Below, in pieces: positions 22,425 to 33,935 of a stretch of DNA of 64,000 bases. Both the position numbers and the translations under genes were made by a program. The DNA comes from Pararge aegeria (Eukaryota > Arthropoda > Insecta > Lepidoptera > Nymphalidae). The first letter of the stretch is position 1. Every line of letters begins with the position of its first letter. Under the pieces are notes generated by a model. The model saw only the letters and a list, made by a program, of their open reading frames with translations, had not been told where the DNA came from and did no database searches. The stretch spans positions 16,988,001 through 17,052,000 of the forward strand of contig NC_053191.1 in NCBI RefSeq assembly GCF_905163445.1. Reading direction: 5' to 3'.

Positions 22425-23630
22425 CTAAAAACATCAATATTAATAAAATACTAAGGAAGGCTATAGGCTTTCTACATATCCTCACGCTGGTATGAAGAAT
22501 GCTTCAAAGCCGAGGGTTTTTTCCTTTTGAGAGCTTCCGCTGCGTGCACTGCGTAAGAAAAAGTTGTTCCCAATTAAAAGTTCTAGAAAAAAGTCCGCCT
22601 ATGTCTAACTTTAAGGGTTAAGATACTATACGCGGAGGAAGTCGCGAGGGACCGCTGGTAGTAGAGGTCCGGTAGGAGTCATATTGACCGAGGTTCTGTG
22701 GAGGTCGATGGTCGTAAGTCTATGAAACTTGCTTGAAATAGATATGAAGTCGCATATTCGCATTTTGATTAAAATTACTAAAACAGTAGTTTCAAGGCTT
22801 TACTGGCAACCCGAACTCAAATTTCAATGACATTTGATCGTAAACAGGTTCGCGCTTTGCAAATTTTCATTCAGTAACAAATAACCTTTCATTTGAGAAA
22901 ACAGACACATTTGCTGTCATGTTCGACTTTTCGTGGCATGAACGACATTCGTAAATTAATTTTCCGCGAGTTTTAAATTTAAAACTTGTTGTTGATAGTG
23001 ATTTTCGTAAGAATATTGAACAGCCAGTGTAAACAGCTGATTTTTATTATGGTGAGTTGATTTTTCCTGCATTTATTTACTTTTACCATCCGGTTTCGAT
23101 TTCTAAGTTTGTTTGAAAGGAGGTTGTAACTTTGTTTTAAAATCAAAAACCAAAAACGTGGTATGTTATAGCCATAAAATGTGTTTAGAGTAACATTTAA
23201 TAAGGCACTAAAGACATGGGTATTTAGGTAAGTATTCAACAAGTTTTTTTTTTTATCTTTGTGATGGTTTGAATAGTAACTTTGAAACGAAAGTGTTGAA
23301 ATCGGAGTTGAATGTGCTTTTTATAACATTTTGTATCTACTTACCATTGTAATTACTAGTGATTATCAGAAGATAATGTAATTGCACAATGTTTTGAAAA
23401 ACGCATGAGCTAGCCAGTTATTTACAGGCTCACAAATGTAAAAAAAGTAGATGAAATTTTCATAATACTGATATGTTCCAAGGCTGTTAAGATTTATTTT
23501 GATAGCATTTTCAATTGAATTTTATCTGAATTTACTACACTAATATTGCGAGTATTGTGTTCAAATTCAAAATTAATTTATGAGATATCTTAATTTTGAC
23601 TTCTAATGTATCTCATACGTAAGTGGGCTG
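22425..23630. other. Gene-free; one first-exon-like splice site
   Basis: GATTTTTATTATG|GTGAGTTG at 23051 could be an exon ending in a start codon, but no partner exon was found. Confidence 0.3.
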
Positions 23631-24063
23631 TATCTTTTAGCACTTTTGAAACATCAAGAAGTGGAGTATCACTGAATAAGTTCAAGAATACTTTTGGTAA
23701 ACATCACATGACAAGAACAAAAGAAATGATACACGTACATCAGTGAAAGCTGCTTCCATTATCAATAAACATAAGAAATGATACACATACATCTGCTTCC
23801 ATTATCAATAATAAAAATAATAATAACTCTGTCCATTTGTAATGAATTTTCCACCGGTTCGGAAGGCAGTGTGTTAATTATTAGTGTTGTAGACACCTTA
23901 CTTAGGAATCAAAAAAACATGTTTTATTGTATTCATCCCTTCTTACCGATTGTGCTGATGTTTAGAACTTGTTTATTTAAGTACAAGTATGTTGTTATAT
24001 TTTAAATAGAGAAATTTTCACAAAACAAGTTGTTGGCAAAAACTGTATTTTTAGCTTTCTATG

Positions 24064-24245
24064 TTAAATAAATAATAAATAATAATAAATAAATATACTA
24101 CGACAATACACACATCGCCACCTAGCCCCAAAGTAAGCGTAGTTTGTGTTATGGGTACTAAGATGACTGATGGATATTTTTATGAATTATATATACATAA
24201 ATACTTAGAAAATACATATAAACACCCAGACACTAAATATCCTTT
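24064..24245 (-). mobile_element. S1 SINE fragment
   Basis: Tail and body (TACGACAATACACACATCGC; TAAACACCCAGACACT). The head is missing. Confidence 0.6.
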
Positions 24246-24249
24246 AGTT

Positions 24250-26850
24250 ATTATAGTTACGAATTAAAAAAAAGAATAATAAACCTCTATTGCTATTACA
24301 AGTTCTGTTAACTTAATAACTTCAACTTTATAATTTAATTTCCCTTCATAGTTATTAATAAAAATAAAAGGATACACACTTAAGATTAATGGATGTATCT
24401 CTGTCTATAATATAAGTAAAATACAATGTTTAATAGGTACATTAATAATGAAGGAAGTTTATTAGCCATAACTCAACACAATTGTTATATTTTTCACATT
24501 TGAAGCGGTAAAATAATGTATTGCCCAGAGTTTCTAGTCTGACTTGGTTAGTTTTTTTAAATTTAATAACCTTAATTTGCTTCTTATATTACCTTCTTAA
24601 CCTTTTACCTATTTTATCCAATTGCCAATGAAGGCTAAGTTTATGCCTAAATCAAAAAAACGCTTCAAACTATACATGAAAATCAATTGTATATAGCATT
24701 TTATACAATTGCCAAGAGATGAAAAAAAGCGCTGAATCATTCAGTGTTTTTCCCACACGTTAAAGTAAAACAGTCTCATGGTCAGAATACACGATATACC
24801 TATCTGTAATCAGCTTTACAAATTGCGTACATTTCGCAGTAACGCCCCTGTGTTTAACATTGCAATGTTTTTTTAAACGTGGACATGATAATTAGCGCTT
24901 AGTAACATAAAGACCCTTCAATTTTATGAATTCTATTTATATTTATTTACTTACAAGATATAATCATAGATGATCTCCTACAGTATGTACCGATTTTATT
25001 TATCATCCGGTGTTAGTGATAATGACCGAGCCGATGCCGTCAGTTTAACGTGCTCTCTGAGGCGAGTAAAATAGGTAAAGTTCAAATGTAAACCTCAAAG
25101 TAGGTCATCAATTCAGTTACCGGCACGGATGAACGTTGAATAATAACATCACGAAACAGATAAGTTTATCCAACAAATTTATTTTCTTGTGTAGTCTGTA
25201 GAATGGCGCTACTATAGTAAAAAATGAAGGAATTAATGATTGAATACACTTTTATTGTACACCACATAAAGATAAAGAAAAATGTTGAATAGGTACTTTA
25301 ATGAAAAGTAAACAATTAAAAAAAAATTTGATGGACTGGCTGAAGGCAGATTTAAGCATCTGCTTTAATCTGCTGCTAATATCTTGAATGACTCCCTCCA
25401 AGTCCGGCTTGCGGTAAAATAAAATAAAAGGTAACGAGCGAATCTGAATAACAAGTAGGTATCAGCGTCAAAGACGAGACCCCCGGCTGCTGCGGCGTCT
25501 AGAAGTAGGTTTTCTCTACGGTCACCTAGTTCAACAGATCCAAACTGTTCAAACGTCACCCTAAGCAGAGTTTCAAGAACTCATAAAGTGTCCTTAGGGA
25601 CGTTCCCATCCTTGCAAGCGTTAGCCCTCATTACCAATACCCAAGGTAGCTGCTAACTTAAGACACTGTCACAACCCTTAAGGTGGTTATCTGCTACAGG
25701 TCCATCCAAAACAAAAAATTAATAATATAAAAAAAAATAACAAGAAATGAACCAACTTCGGAAATAAAAATGCTAGGTAGGTATAGCAATTGAATAGTAA
25801 AACATAATTATTTTTTCAATTTTTTAATCAGGGCCGAGTAAAAATTAAAAATAAGTTGGTACCTTTCTACTTTAGCGAGCGGTAGTGTGTCACAAAGTAT
25901 GCAGTAATTTTTATGTACGAGTAGGTATATTAGAAATTGGAAATGGAACCAGCTTTGAGGTATGAGGCACTGAAGAAAAATGGACCATCAATATCTCTTT
26001 ACATTTGTAAGCAATCACGTAACAAACATATAAATAAATAGACGAATTAAAGAACTGCGAGGAAGGAAATGCGGAGTCGGTTAAAACTAAAATTTACAGC
26101 AAAGTTTAAACTCGCTAATTAATTTGTTGGGATCACACCAGGATGTTAGTACGGTGTGTATTGGGACATGGGTTTTCCCCATAAAATTTACATAATACAA
26201 TGAGTTGCATCTCTAAAAATTACGTACTAGTGGTTCCCCGTGACTTCATCGCGTACAACGTTAGTTAAAATATATTCTTCACGTTATAAATATATACCCC
26301 GACCCAATGCGACGTATGGTTGACTCTGCGTATTTCAATGACAACTTTTAAACCGAAGATCGTCATCTTCTTGCTTGTATTTATTAAAAAAAAAATCAAA
26401 CCAAATAATATAATAATAACGATGAGTTATCCTGAGTTCTAGTATATCTGTGGATCTAGTATATCTGAGGTTCCAAGATCTTCCAAGGCAGGAGGCAAAG
26501 AATTCCAAGGTCGGGTCTAGGTTAGAGATTGAGAAGAGCGCGTAAAGTCGTCAGCCCCGGTTTTCATTACGTAAATGTAAAAATATATAATCGTTATAGC
26601 ACCGTTGTGGATTTATATTCTTAAAATCTCCGACTCCAAAAAAAAGTTACCCAAAGATGTCGCGTTAATAACTCTTCGCTCGAAAGTCCGCTTCAATAGA
26701 AGCTCTTAAGTGAAACCAATTTATTTTAATTATTGCTTTCGATTCTTGAGTCAGTACAGAGACATCTTATTTAAGGTTGTCATAGCTTTGGTCACTGAAC
26801 AGTATCTTCGTGTTCGAGCTACTAAGAGTACAGTTTAGTGCTGATTGGTA
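24250..26850. other. Gene-free 2.6-kb stretch; nothing recognised
   Basis: Includes a moderately GC-rich island (about 25380-25690) with short minus-strand open frames and no domain. Confidence 0.4.
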
Positions 26851-27115
26851 GATTTCACACGTTTGACTACAAACTCCCCGGCGCGGTGAACGCTATGGTT
26901 TTAGGTTTTAGGTCCCATGTTCGATTCCTGGCAGGGGATTTGGGAACTAGTAAACTTGGAAATAATTATGTCCAACTTTTCTGGTTTGGTTTATGGAGGC
27001 TTCGGCCGTGGCTAGTTACCGCTAAGCGATTAAAAAATTAGGAGTTTGGGTTAAAAATAACTGGTTAGCCCGCTACCATCTTAGACTACATCGTCATCAG
27101 AAATCCTGCAGTGAC
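26850..27115 (+). mobile_element. S3 SINE with tRNA-like head
   Basis: Head with GCGCGGTGAACG (A-box-like) and GTTCGATTCCTGGC (B-box). The body is GGCTTCGGCCGTGGCTAGTT and AGCCCGCTACCATCTTAGAC. Confidence 0.65.
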
Positions 27116-27339
27116 GAAGATACGATTATGAAATATGACAATAGTCAATTGAGATTAACAACTTGGATATAAATAATAACGATTGATTATCTTGAAGCGA
27201 TTGACTTAATGTGATAGCTTATTCATTACTCATCACTTTCATTCAGGGTATTATTTTGACCACTACTAACGGATAAGTAATAACATAATTGAGAGTGAAA
27301 ACTTCTTTAGGCGAGTTGAGGACTTTTTGTGTGATGAAA

Positions 27340-27393
27340 ACGAAGAGAAGAGAAGAGAATAGAAGAGAATGAATACGGAGAGAAATAAATGCT
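27340..27393 (+). mobile_element. Helitron-like element split by the RTE, left part
   Basis: GAATGAATACGGAGAGAAAT is the reverse complement of 33627-33672. Further left the similarity is lost in a (GAAGA)n tract. Confidence 0.65.
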
Positions 27394-27403
27394 TTAATAT
27401 ATT
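27394..27403. repeat. Target-site duplication, left copy (RTE)
   Basis: TTAATATATT, identical to 29273-29282. It abuts the (GAT)n tail of the RTE element. Confidence 0.85.
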
Positions 27404-29272
27404 CATCATCATCATCATCATCTCAACCAATTGACGTCCACTGCTGGACATAGGTCTTTTGTAGGGAGTTCCACAATGCACGGTCCTGGGCCGCTTGCCT
27501 CCAACGGCTCCCAGCTACTCGCCTGATGTCATCTGTCCACCTCGTTTGGGGCCGACCTACGCTGCGTTTACCGGTGCGGGGTCGCCATTCCAGCACCTTA
27601 AGACCCCAACGTCCATCGGTTCTCCGAGCTATGTGCCCCGCCCATTGCCACTTCAGCTTCGCAACTCGCTGAGCTATGTCGGTAACTCTAGTTCTTCTAC
27701 GGATCTCCTCATTTCTGATTTGATCACGTAGAGATACTCCTAACATAGCTCTCTCCATCGCCCGCTGAGGGACTCTGAGCCTTCTTATGAGGCCCATAGT
27801 TAGCGACCATGTCTCTGATCCGTAAGTCATCACTGGCAACACGCACTGTTCGAAGACTTTAGTCTTCAGGCACTGGGGGATTTTGGACGAGAAGATGTCA
27901 CGAAGTTTCCCGAACGCTGCCCATCCGAGTTGGATTCGGCGGTTTACCTCTTTCTCGAAATTGGACCTACCTAACTGGATCGTGTGTCCTAGGTATATAT
28001 ACTCGTCTACAATTTCGAGTGCAGAGTTCCCAACAATTATTGGGTGGAGCGCAACATGAGCGTTAGACATAATTTTCGTCTTGCTCATGTTCATACGAAG
28101 GCCCACCTGTTGAGAAACTCTGCTGAGGTCATTGAGCATCGCATTAAGGTCTTCCAGAGTCTCTGCCATTATGACTACATCGTCGGCAAACCGAAGTTGA
28201 GTGATGTACTCGCCGTTAATGTTGATGCCAAGCCCGTTCCAATCCAGAAGCTTAAAAACGTCCTCCAACGCAGCGGTAAACAGCTTCGGGGAGATAACAT
28301 CTCCCTGTCGCACTCCTCGCTGCAGTTGGATCGGTTTCGTAGTCTGGTCCTGTATACGGACTGACATAGTGGCGTTTTTGTACAAACACTTCAAAACTTC
28401 GATGTACCGGTAGTCAATTCGGCATCTCTGCAGTGACCTTAACACAGCCCAGGTTTCCACCGAATCAAAGGCTTTCTCATAGTCCACAAACGCTAAGCAA
28501 AGTGGCCGGTTATACTCTTGAGTCTTCTGTATAACCTGCCGCAGCGTATGTATGTGGTCTATGGTACTGAAGCCCTTTCGGAAACCGGCTTGTTCAGGAG
28601 GCTGGAAGTCGTCGAACCTATTCGCGAGACGATTCGTAATGACTCTTGAGAACAACTTGTAGACATGGCTCAACAGCGAGATAGGTCTGTAGTTCTTCAG
28701 CAAGGTATTATCACCTTTTTTGAAGAACAGAACAACCACGCTCCTGTGCCATGCCTCTGGCGTTGTGCCTTGATGAATGACGGAATTGAACAACCGCTGA
28801 AGGACTTTAAGTATCGGTTTTCCACCCGCTTTCAGGAGTTCTGCTGTGATTCCGTCATCACCCGGTGCCTTGTTGTTCTTAAGTTGTTTGAGAGCCATAC
28901 TAATCTCGTAAAGGCTGACGTCCGGGATATCTTCAGTGAAGTGTCGGGTCAATTTGGCTCTAGGGTCTTTAGCCAAACTTTCAACAGGCTTTTGTGTTGA
29001 GGTGTATAACTGTCCATAGAATTTCTCAACCTCACTCAGGATCTCTGGTTTAGAAGATATGAGACTACCATTGTCAGTCTTCAGGCGAGTCAACAGGCTC
29101 TGTCCGATAGACAGATCTCTTGCGAACACTTTCGAGCCTTTGTTGCGCTCAATGGCGACTTTAATTTTCTCAGTGTTAAAGTGTCGCAAGTCTTTCGTCT
29201 GCAACTTCGAGATCTGTCTATTAATACGCCGATATTCAGACGCATCTTTTGAAGACTGTAGTCTCATTTCAG
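27404..29272 (-). mobile_element. 5'-truncated RTE-clade non-LTR retrotransposon with perfect 10-bp target duplication
   Basis: The minus-strand element ends in a (GAT)n tail and is flanked on both sides by TTAATATATT (27394-27403 and 29273-29282). It lacks its 5' half and the endonuclease domain. The tail type and the protein fit the RTE clade. It sits inside a Helitron-like repeat whose near-empty paralogue is at 33525-33935. Confidence 0.85.
27423..29267 (-). CDS. Reverse transcriptase ORF of the RTE element (lacks endonuclease)
   Basis: A 614-residue open frame with no internal stop. Reverse transcriptase motifs are present: KNYRPISLL (191-199), motif A FVDYEKAFD with catalytic D262, motif B GVRQGDVISP (318-327) and motif C FADD (360-363). 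A C-terminal RTE-type tail follows, with GRPQTRWTDDIRR and QDRALWNSLQKT. The first methionine is only a few bases inside the truncation point, so it is not the native start. The protein would lack the N-terminal endonuclease and could not mobilise by itself. The intact frame and perfect target duplications suggest recent insertion. Confidence 0.85.
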   Translation of the reverse strand: MRLQSSKDASEYRRINRQISKLQTKDLRHFNTEKIKVAIERNKGSKVFARDLSIGQSLLTRLKTDNGSLISSKPEILSEVEKFYGQLYTSTQKPVESLAKDPRAKLTRHFTEDIPDVSLYEISMALKQLKNNKAPGDDGITAELLKAGGKPILKVLQRLFNSVIHQGTTPEAWHRSVVVLFFKKGDNTLLKNYRPISLLSHVYKLFSRVITNRLANRFDDFQPPEQAGFRKGFSTIDHIHTLRQVIQKTQEYNRPLCLAFVDYEKAFDSVETWAVLRSLQRCRIDYRYIEVLKCLYKNATMSVRIQDQTTKPIQLQRGVRQGDVISPKLFTAALEDVFKLLDWNGLGININGEYITQLRFADDVVIMAETLEDLNAMLNDLSRVSQQVGLRMNMSKTKIMSNAHVALHPIIVGNSALEIVDEYIYLGHTIQLGRSNFEKEVNRRIQLGWAAFGKLRDIFSSKIPQCLKTKVFEQCVLPVMTYGSETWSLTMGLIRRLRVPQRAMERAMLGVSLRDQIRNEEIRRRTRVTDIAQRVAKLKWQWAGHIARRTDGRWGLKVLEWRPRTGKRSVGRPQTRWTDDIRRVAGSRWRQAAQDRALWNSLQKTYVQQWTSIG

Positions 29273-29282
29273 TTAATATATT
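29273..29282. repeat. Target-site duplication, right copy (RTE)
   Basis: TTAATATATT, identical to 27394-27403. It abuts the truncated 5' end of the RTE element. Confidence 0.85.
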
Positions 29283-29375
29283 ATGAGACTTAAATTAAAA
29301 ATTTAATGATGTAAGTTTATTGTTTAAATAAAATAAAGCAAAATCTAGCCCGGCGAAGCGGGCTGGGTACGCCAG
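29283..29375 (+). mobile_element. Helitron-like element split by the RTE, right part with 3' hairpin
   Basis: ATGAGACTTAAATTAAAAAT and onward is the reverse complement of 33530-33616. It ends in GCCCGGCGAAGCGGGCTGGG plus TACG, the Helitron 3' hairpin. It then runs into an S1 SINE fragment. Confidence 0.7.
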
Positions 29376-29510
29376 TAATATATAGATAAACACCCAGACA
29401 CTGAAAAACATTCATGTTTATCACACAAACATGTTACAGTTGTGGGAATCGAACTTACGGCCATGGACTCAGAAAGCAGGGCCACTGCCCACTGCGCCAG
29501 TCGGCCGATA
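29376..29510 (-). mobile_element. S1 SINE head fragment
   Basis: AACACCCAGACACTGAAAAA through GTGGGAATCGAAC to CCACTGCGCCAGTCGGCCG. It starts exactly at the Helitron 3' end. Confidence 0.65.
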
Positions 29511-30026
29511 AAAAGTTCGTGATCTAGCAAAAATCCGCGTATGTGAAGTAAGAAGTGCGCGGGGCTTTTTCACTTGATTACACACAATGCATGCAAATCT
29601 GTACGTTCCTCGTTCTGTGATCTAACAATTATTAGTATACAAAATAAAAATGAAACGTGCCAAGTAAAATCCTGTGACTTGTAATACCTACATATAATAA
29701 ATCTGATCAAAGGTAGATAATGAAAGTCGCCGAATTGTCTAGCAGCTATATCCTGGAAATATATAGTTTCTAGGTCAACTGGTATCGGGCCAGGCCATTT
29801 GACTTCGCTCGCCTTTTTATCGATCACTTCGCATTTGTGTGGCTAACTGTGATAAAACGCTGGCTGTCTTCAAAATGTCAAAAGTGCGTTAAAGGAAATG
29901 ATGTGAAACATATTTGGGTTGTTTTCATACGCTCGCATGCCTTCTTTTAAATTTACACCATTACGACTTAGATAATATTTCATTTACACGTTGATTTTAA
30001 TTCGTTTCATTTAATGTATATACAGC

Positions 30027-30390
30027 TACAACGTGTAAATAAAACCGAACTCATACTTCAGAGTCTTTAGAGGTATATTGATAACTGTCTCTGAGACTTT
30101 TCAGTGAAACCGAAACGCTAATAGTGTTTCAGTAAACCATTGCCATCAATTTACTGAAAGAAATCAGATACAGCCCTAACATCACATGCAAAAGTAGCGT
30201 AGTTACTATGCACGTGTCGGTCTTTTATCTTCAATAGGGTTGCCATAAGTAAACACTTGAAAATGTTTTGAAGTAGTTTGTGTGGAAAAATAAATATGCT
30301 TCTTTGATTTAATATTTTAACAGGGTGATTCCTCATGAAATATACTTATGCACCCTTCAACAGTATTTTGGAGTTCCGTTACACGTTGTA
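30027..30390 (-). mobile_element. Full-length MITE, TIR TACAACGTGTAA
   Basis: Ends TACAACGTGTAA (30027) and TTACACGTTGTA (30379-30390) are exact inverted repeats. If TA is the duplicated target, the element is CAACGTG...CACGTTG, as expected of a Tc1/mariner-type MITE. 364 bp. Confidence 0.7.
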
Positions 30391-30449
30391 TTACTTCAGT
30401 CTTCCTTAGAGATTCCGACGACGAAAAGTTACCTCCTGCACGGCTAGCT

Positions 30450-30700
30450 TAGGCAAGAGACATTTTCTCCAAAGGAAAAGGACAAAATTGTAGTTTCTCC
30501 CACAGCATTACAAACTCAAACCATGGGCGCACAGGTGGAAATAACATCTTAGTAACAAATGTGTAATAATAAACGGGGGTAAACTTCTCCCATTTCCTGT
30601 TGCCGTGCTTGTCAGGTGGACACGTTAATTTATCCCTCAAGTATATCCCTTGACAAGGGGATTATTTTGGGGATATATTTTTTGTCTCCTGTTTATGTTA
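30450..30700 (+). mobile_element. MITE, GGCAGGAGACAA family
   Basis: Shares GTGTAATAATAAACGGGGGT and the right end TTTTTTGTCTCCTG with 9517-9764. Confidence 0.6.
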
Positions 30701-30805
30701 TAGCCTTTAAAGAGGTACCTTTGCGCCGTCGGAGTCTCTAAAGAAGATTGAAGTGTATCGCTAATGCACCCATATTGATTTATTAAAATACGTTCCGACA
30801 CAATA

Positions 30806-31055
30806 ATAAATAAATAAATAAATATACTACGACAATACAAACATCGTCATCTAGTCCCAAAGTAAGCGTAGCTTGTGTTATGGGTACTAAGATAACTGAT
30901 GAATAATATACATAAATACTTATAATATATAGATAAACACCCAGATACTGAAAACATTCATGTTCATCACACAAATATTGTCCAGTCGTGGGAATCGAAC
31001 TCACGGCCTTGGACTCAGAAAGCAGGGTCGCTGCCCACTGCACCAATCGGCCGTC
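30806..31055 (-). mobile_element. S1 SINE, near full length
   Basis: The (AAAT)n tail, whole body and head (GTGGGAATCGAACTCACGGC; GCACCAATCGGCCG) are present. Confidence 0.7.
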
Positions 31056-31514
31056 AAGTCACATAACATACGCGCTGAAAGAAATACAATTTTAATTATT
31101 TCTTGAAAACTTCAACAAATTATTTAATAAAATGCTGATCAATTTAATAAAGTATCTGGCACATATCGATTGATAATGTGAGCGTTTTTAACGTCCGCCC
31201 GTCAACTAATACTGGATTTGTGAGCGAAGGTGACTGGCAAATCCAAATTTGGTTTTGAAAATCCGTTTGCTTGGCGCCCAGTGTAACTGGCCGGCTGGGT
31301 TGTATCAACTAATAGGTAGTAGATAGCTATAAGTTGATATGTGCTAGATATTTTATGTTAGTGTTACAGTAATCGATGCAGTAATTTCGTAAAGTGGGTA
31401 AATAATTAAACTTTTTATTACAAAAACTTGATAGGTTCTAGTTATTTTATTCAATTGATTAGAACTTAAACAAATGCAATAATAATTGATATTTAATGTA
31501 TTGAATGGTTTACA

Positions 31515-31735
31515 TATAATTATTATGAAAATTAAGCTTAATTTGGTATACTCCGCGAAAGGCAGGAGAATCTGTATGTTGTAATTTATAAATTCTTCAA
31601 TTCTTATACTTCTTAACAATTACAATTCATTGTAAAGTCAACATCTCCTGAGGATGAACCGGTTTCGGAGCGCAATGTGCGTAGAGGGTACATTGCTGAA
31701 GATATGTCTAGTGTGGATGGATGAATCCTCCTTTT
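31515..31735 (+). repeat. Dispersed repeat family U1
   Basis: ATTATGAAAATTAAGCTTAA, CCGCGAAAGGCAGGAGAATC and GCGTAGAGGGTACATTGC. Confidence 0.55.
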
Positions 31736-31904
31736 GTAAGAGTTATTGAAAAAATTTAGGGTAGGCAGTGCTTTTGTGCATGTATGAACTGCGCGCCACT
31801 GCTTTACCGTTCTAATGGGATACTTTCTTTGTTTTAATTCTTTAATGTACACTCTGAAATAAAGTGAAAAGACGAACTATATACGTACTATGGGATCAGC
31901 GGCG

Positions 31905-32040
31905 TGCACAGAGGGTTTTTGACCAGGGTATGCCTACCTACTTCATGTAGGTGCATGGCATAAAATGGCAAAATTCCCCTTTAATACGAGCTATATAAAA
32001 TAATTTGGGTATGCAGTGCTTTTGTGCATGTATGAAGTCC
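31905..32040 (+). mobile_element. hAT MITE relative, degraded
   Basis: Starts CAGCGGCGTGCACAGAGGGT and carries GTATGCAGTGCTTTTGTGCA. The right terminus is lost. A further right-end fragment (TTTTGTGCATGTATGAACTG) is at about 31765-31800. Confidence 0.5.
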
Positions 32041-32331
32041 CCTGTATGGGATAAGGGGAAGAAAAAGAAGCCTATGTGATAACAATCGCTAAATTCCGCG
32101 AATCCGCAGTGGGGCATCGTGGTGGGTTAATGCTCCAATTTTTTGAAATAGGTGTCCTTTACCCAGCAATAGGACATAATAAGCAAAGGACGAATGAACG
32201 AGTTGAGTAATAACTTTTTACTAGTTCTTGTCGCTTTGTATCGATCGGTTGCTATGTCCGAAAATGGCCGCGGCGAGGTCATGACGTCAAGCAATTATTT
32301 ATAATTAAAGAGTGGAGGGTTCTTGTCTGTA

Positions 32332-32796
32332 TCCCTATCCCTACTAATATTAAAAATGTCAATGTAAGTTTGTTTGTTACGCTTTCACGCAAAAATTACT
32401 TAACCGATCCTCCTGAAACTTTGTACACATATTCTTGGAAGTGTTAGAAGTAATATAGAATACTTTTTATACCGATATTAAGCTCGGTTCCTTTGGGAGA
32501 GGGGATGAAAGTTTTGGACGATTTTACACCGTAACTCCGCAGATTATAACCGATTAAAAATAATTATTTTTGTACTATAGAGTTTATAATATGTGTTTAA
32601 TTTTGCCCAAACTTTGTGTAGATCTGATGAATGTGGTTGGAGATAAAGGACAGTACTCCTCAGCGGACATCAGCAAACCCCTCATTTAAGCCTTAGCGAT
32701 ACTGAATACTTTAAATTTTTTAGAACTACAACTAAATTGAATGCCACATCAAAAAACAAAATCAAACGCAGACGAAGTCGCGGGCAGCAGCTAGTA
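32332..32796 (+). mobile_element. Non-autonomous Helitron, near full length
   Basis: Starts TCCCTACTAATATTAAAAAT and ends GACGAAGTCGCGGGCAGCAG plus CTAG. About 465 bp, no coding. Confidence 0.7.
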
Positions 32797-32924
32797 CATT
32801 ATACGTAAAATTGTGCCTAAGCTAAGCAAGAAAAACGTACCTGCTCACGATACTTACAAGTTACAGTCGATATTAAAATAAATATTTTGTCTGGTTCAAT
32901 ATTTTGGCTTTGGCAGTGGCTAGC

Positions 32925-33082
32925 GATTTAGTGTTCCGATGACGCGATGTCGCGTTAAAACCGATTAGGGATATGACTACCATGCTCCCTAACAGGTTAG
33001 ACTGCTACCACCTTAGACTGCATCATCACTTACCACCAGGTGAGATTGCAGTCAAGGGCTAACTTGTAGTGGAATAAAATTA
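32925..33082 (+). mobile_element. S3 SINE body
   Basis: ACGCGATGTCGCGTTAAAAC, ACCACCAGGTGAGATTGCAG and CAAGGGCTAACTTGTAGTGG. Confidence 0.6.
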
Positions 33083-33289
33083 AATTATAGCTTGAAGTCT
33101 AGTTTGTCCGGGTACAATTTCGTCAATTCCAATTTTACCCAAGTGGTTAAATGATGACGCTGTCTAAGATGGTAGCGGGCTAACCTGCTAGGACTAAAGC
33201 GTGCACGCTTCTGCACGCGACTTCGTCTGCGTGGACTTTTTTAATCCTACCACGGGAACAATTTGAGTGATCGGTATATAAAGTACATG

Positions 33290-33525
33290 CCCTTTTCTAG
33301 TACTCCAGACAGATCTTCGGCAATGTACCCTCTACGCACGTTTTGCTCCGAAACCGAGCATCCTCAGGATATGTTGACTTTACAAATGAATAATCGTTAG
33401 TGAAAAATTTCGTACCCCTACCCCCTACCCTTCCATTTGGAGTATACGGATTGAAGAAATTATAAATTACACCATACAGATTCTTCCTGCTGTTCGCGAA
33501 GTATAGCAAATTTTCATAATATACT
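33290..33525 (-). repeat. Dispersed repeat family U1
   Basis: GATCTTCGGCAATGTACCCT, TCCTCAGGATATGTTGACTT and CATACAGATTCTTCCTGC. It borders the Helitron at 33525. Confidence 0.55.
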
Positions 33526-33935
33526 TACGTACCCAGCCCGCTTCGCCGGGCTAGAATTTGCTTTATTTTATTTAAACAATAAACTTACATCATTAAATTT
33601 TTAATTTAAGTCTCATAATATATTAAATCATTTATTTCTCTCCGTATTCATTCTCCTCTATTCTCTTCTCGAGCGGCTGAAGATCATTATCTACACTCAT
33701 GTAAGCCCAACAATAGAATATCATCATAGTAAATAAAAGCTGTATTTGACAGTTTGACAGTTCAAAAATAGGAGTGCTCCGATCGTCACCAAACTTTACA
33801 GGATTACTCGCCAGGTCAATCCGAAGATTCCCTGAAAGTTTCATTGAAATCGGTCCAGCCGTTTCGGAGCCTTTACGGAACATACCCACACACTTTCTCG
33901 TTTATATATATAGATAGATAGAGAGATAGATAGAT
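33525..33935 (-). mobile_element. Helitron-like element, copy without the RTE insertion
   Basis: On the minus strand it starts TCTATCTATATATATAAACG, continues with a 'CCGAAACGGCTGGACCGATT' block, and ends in a GC hairpin (33536-33551) then CTGGGTACG. Its interior 33617-33626 matches the target of the RTE element, flanked by the same sequences. Confidence 0.7.

Noticed and set aside
22920..23051. Possible first exon ending in ATG|GTGAGT
   Set aside because: Only a single donor-like site. No downstream exon in a matching phase was found within several kilobases.
25365..25690. Moderately GC-rich stretch with a minus-strand open frame
   Set aside because: The translated sequence shows no domain or splice logic. 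Likely an old repeat.
28044..29286. Plus-strand open frames of 70-111 codons
   Set aside because: They are antisense shadows of the minus-strand reverse transcriptase.
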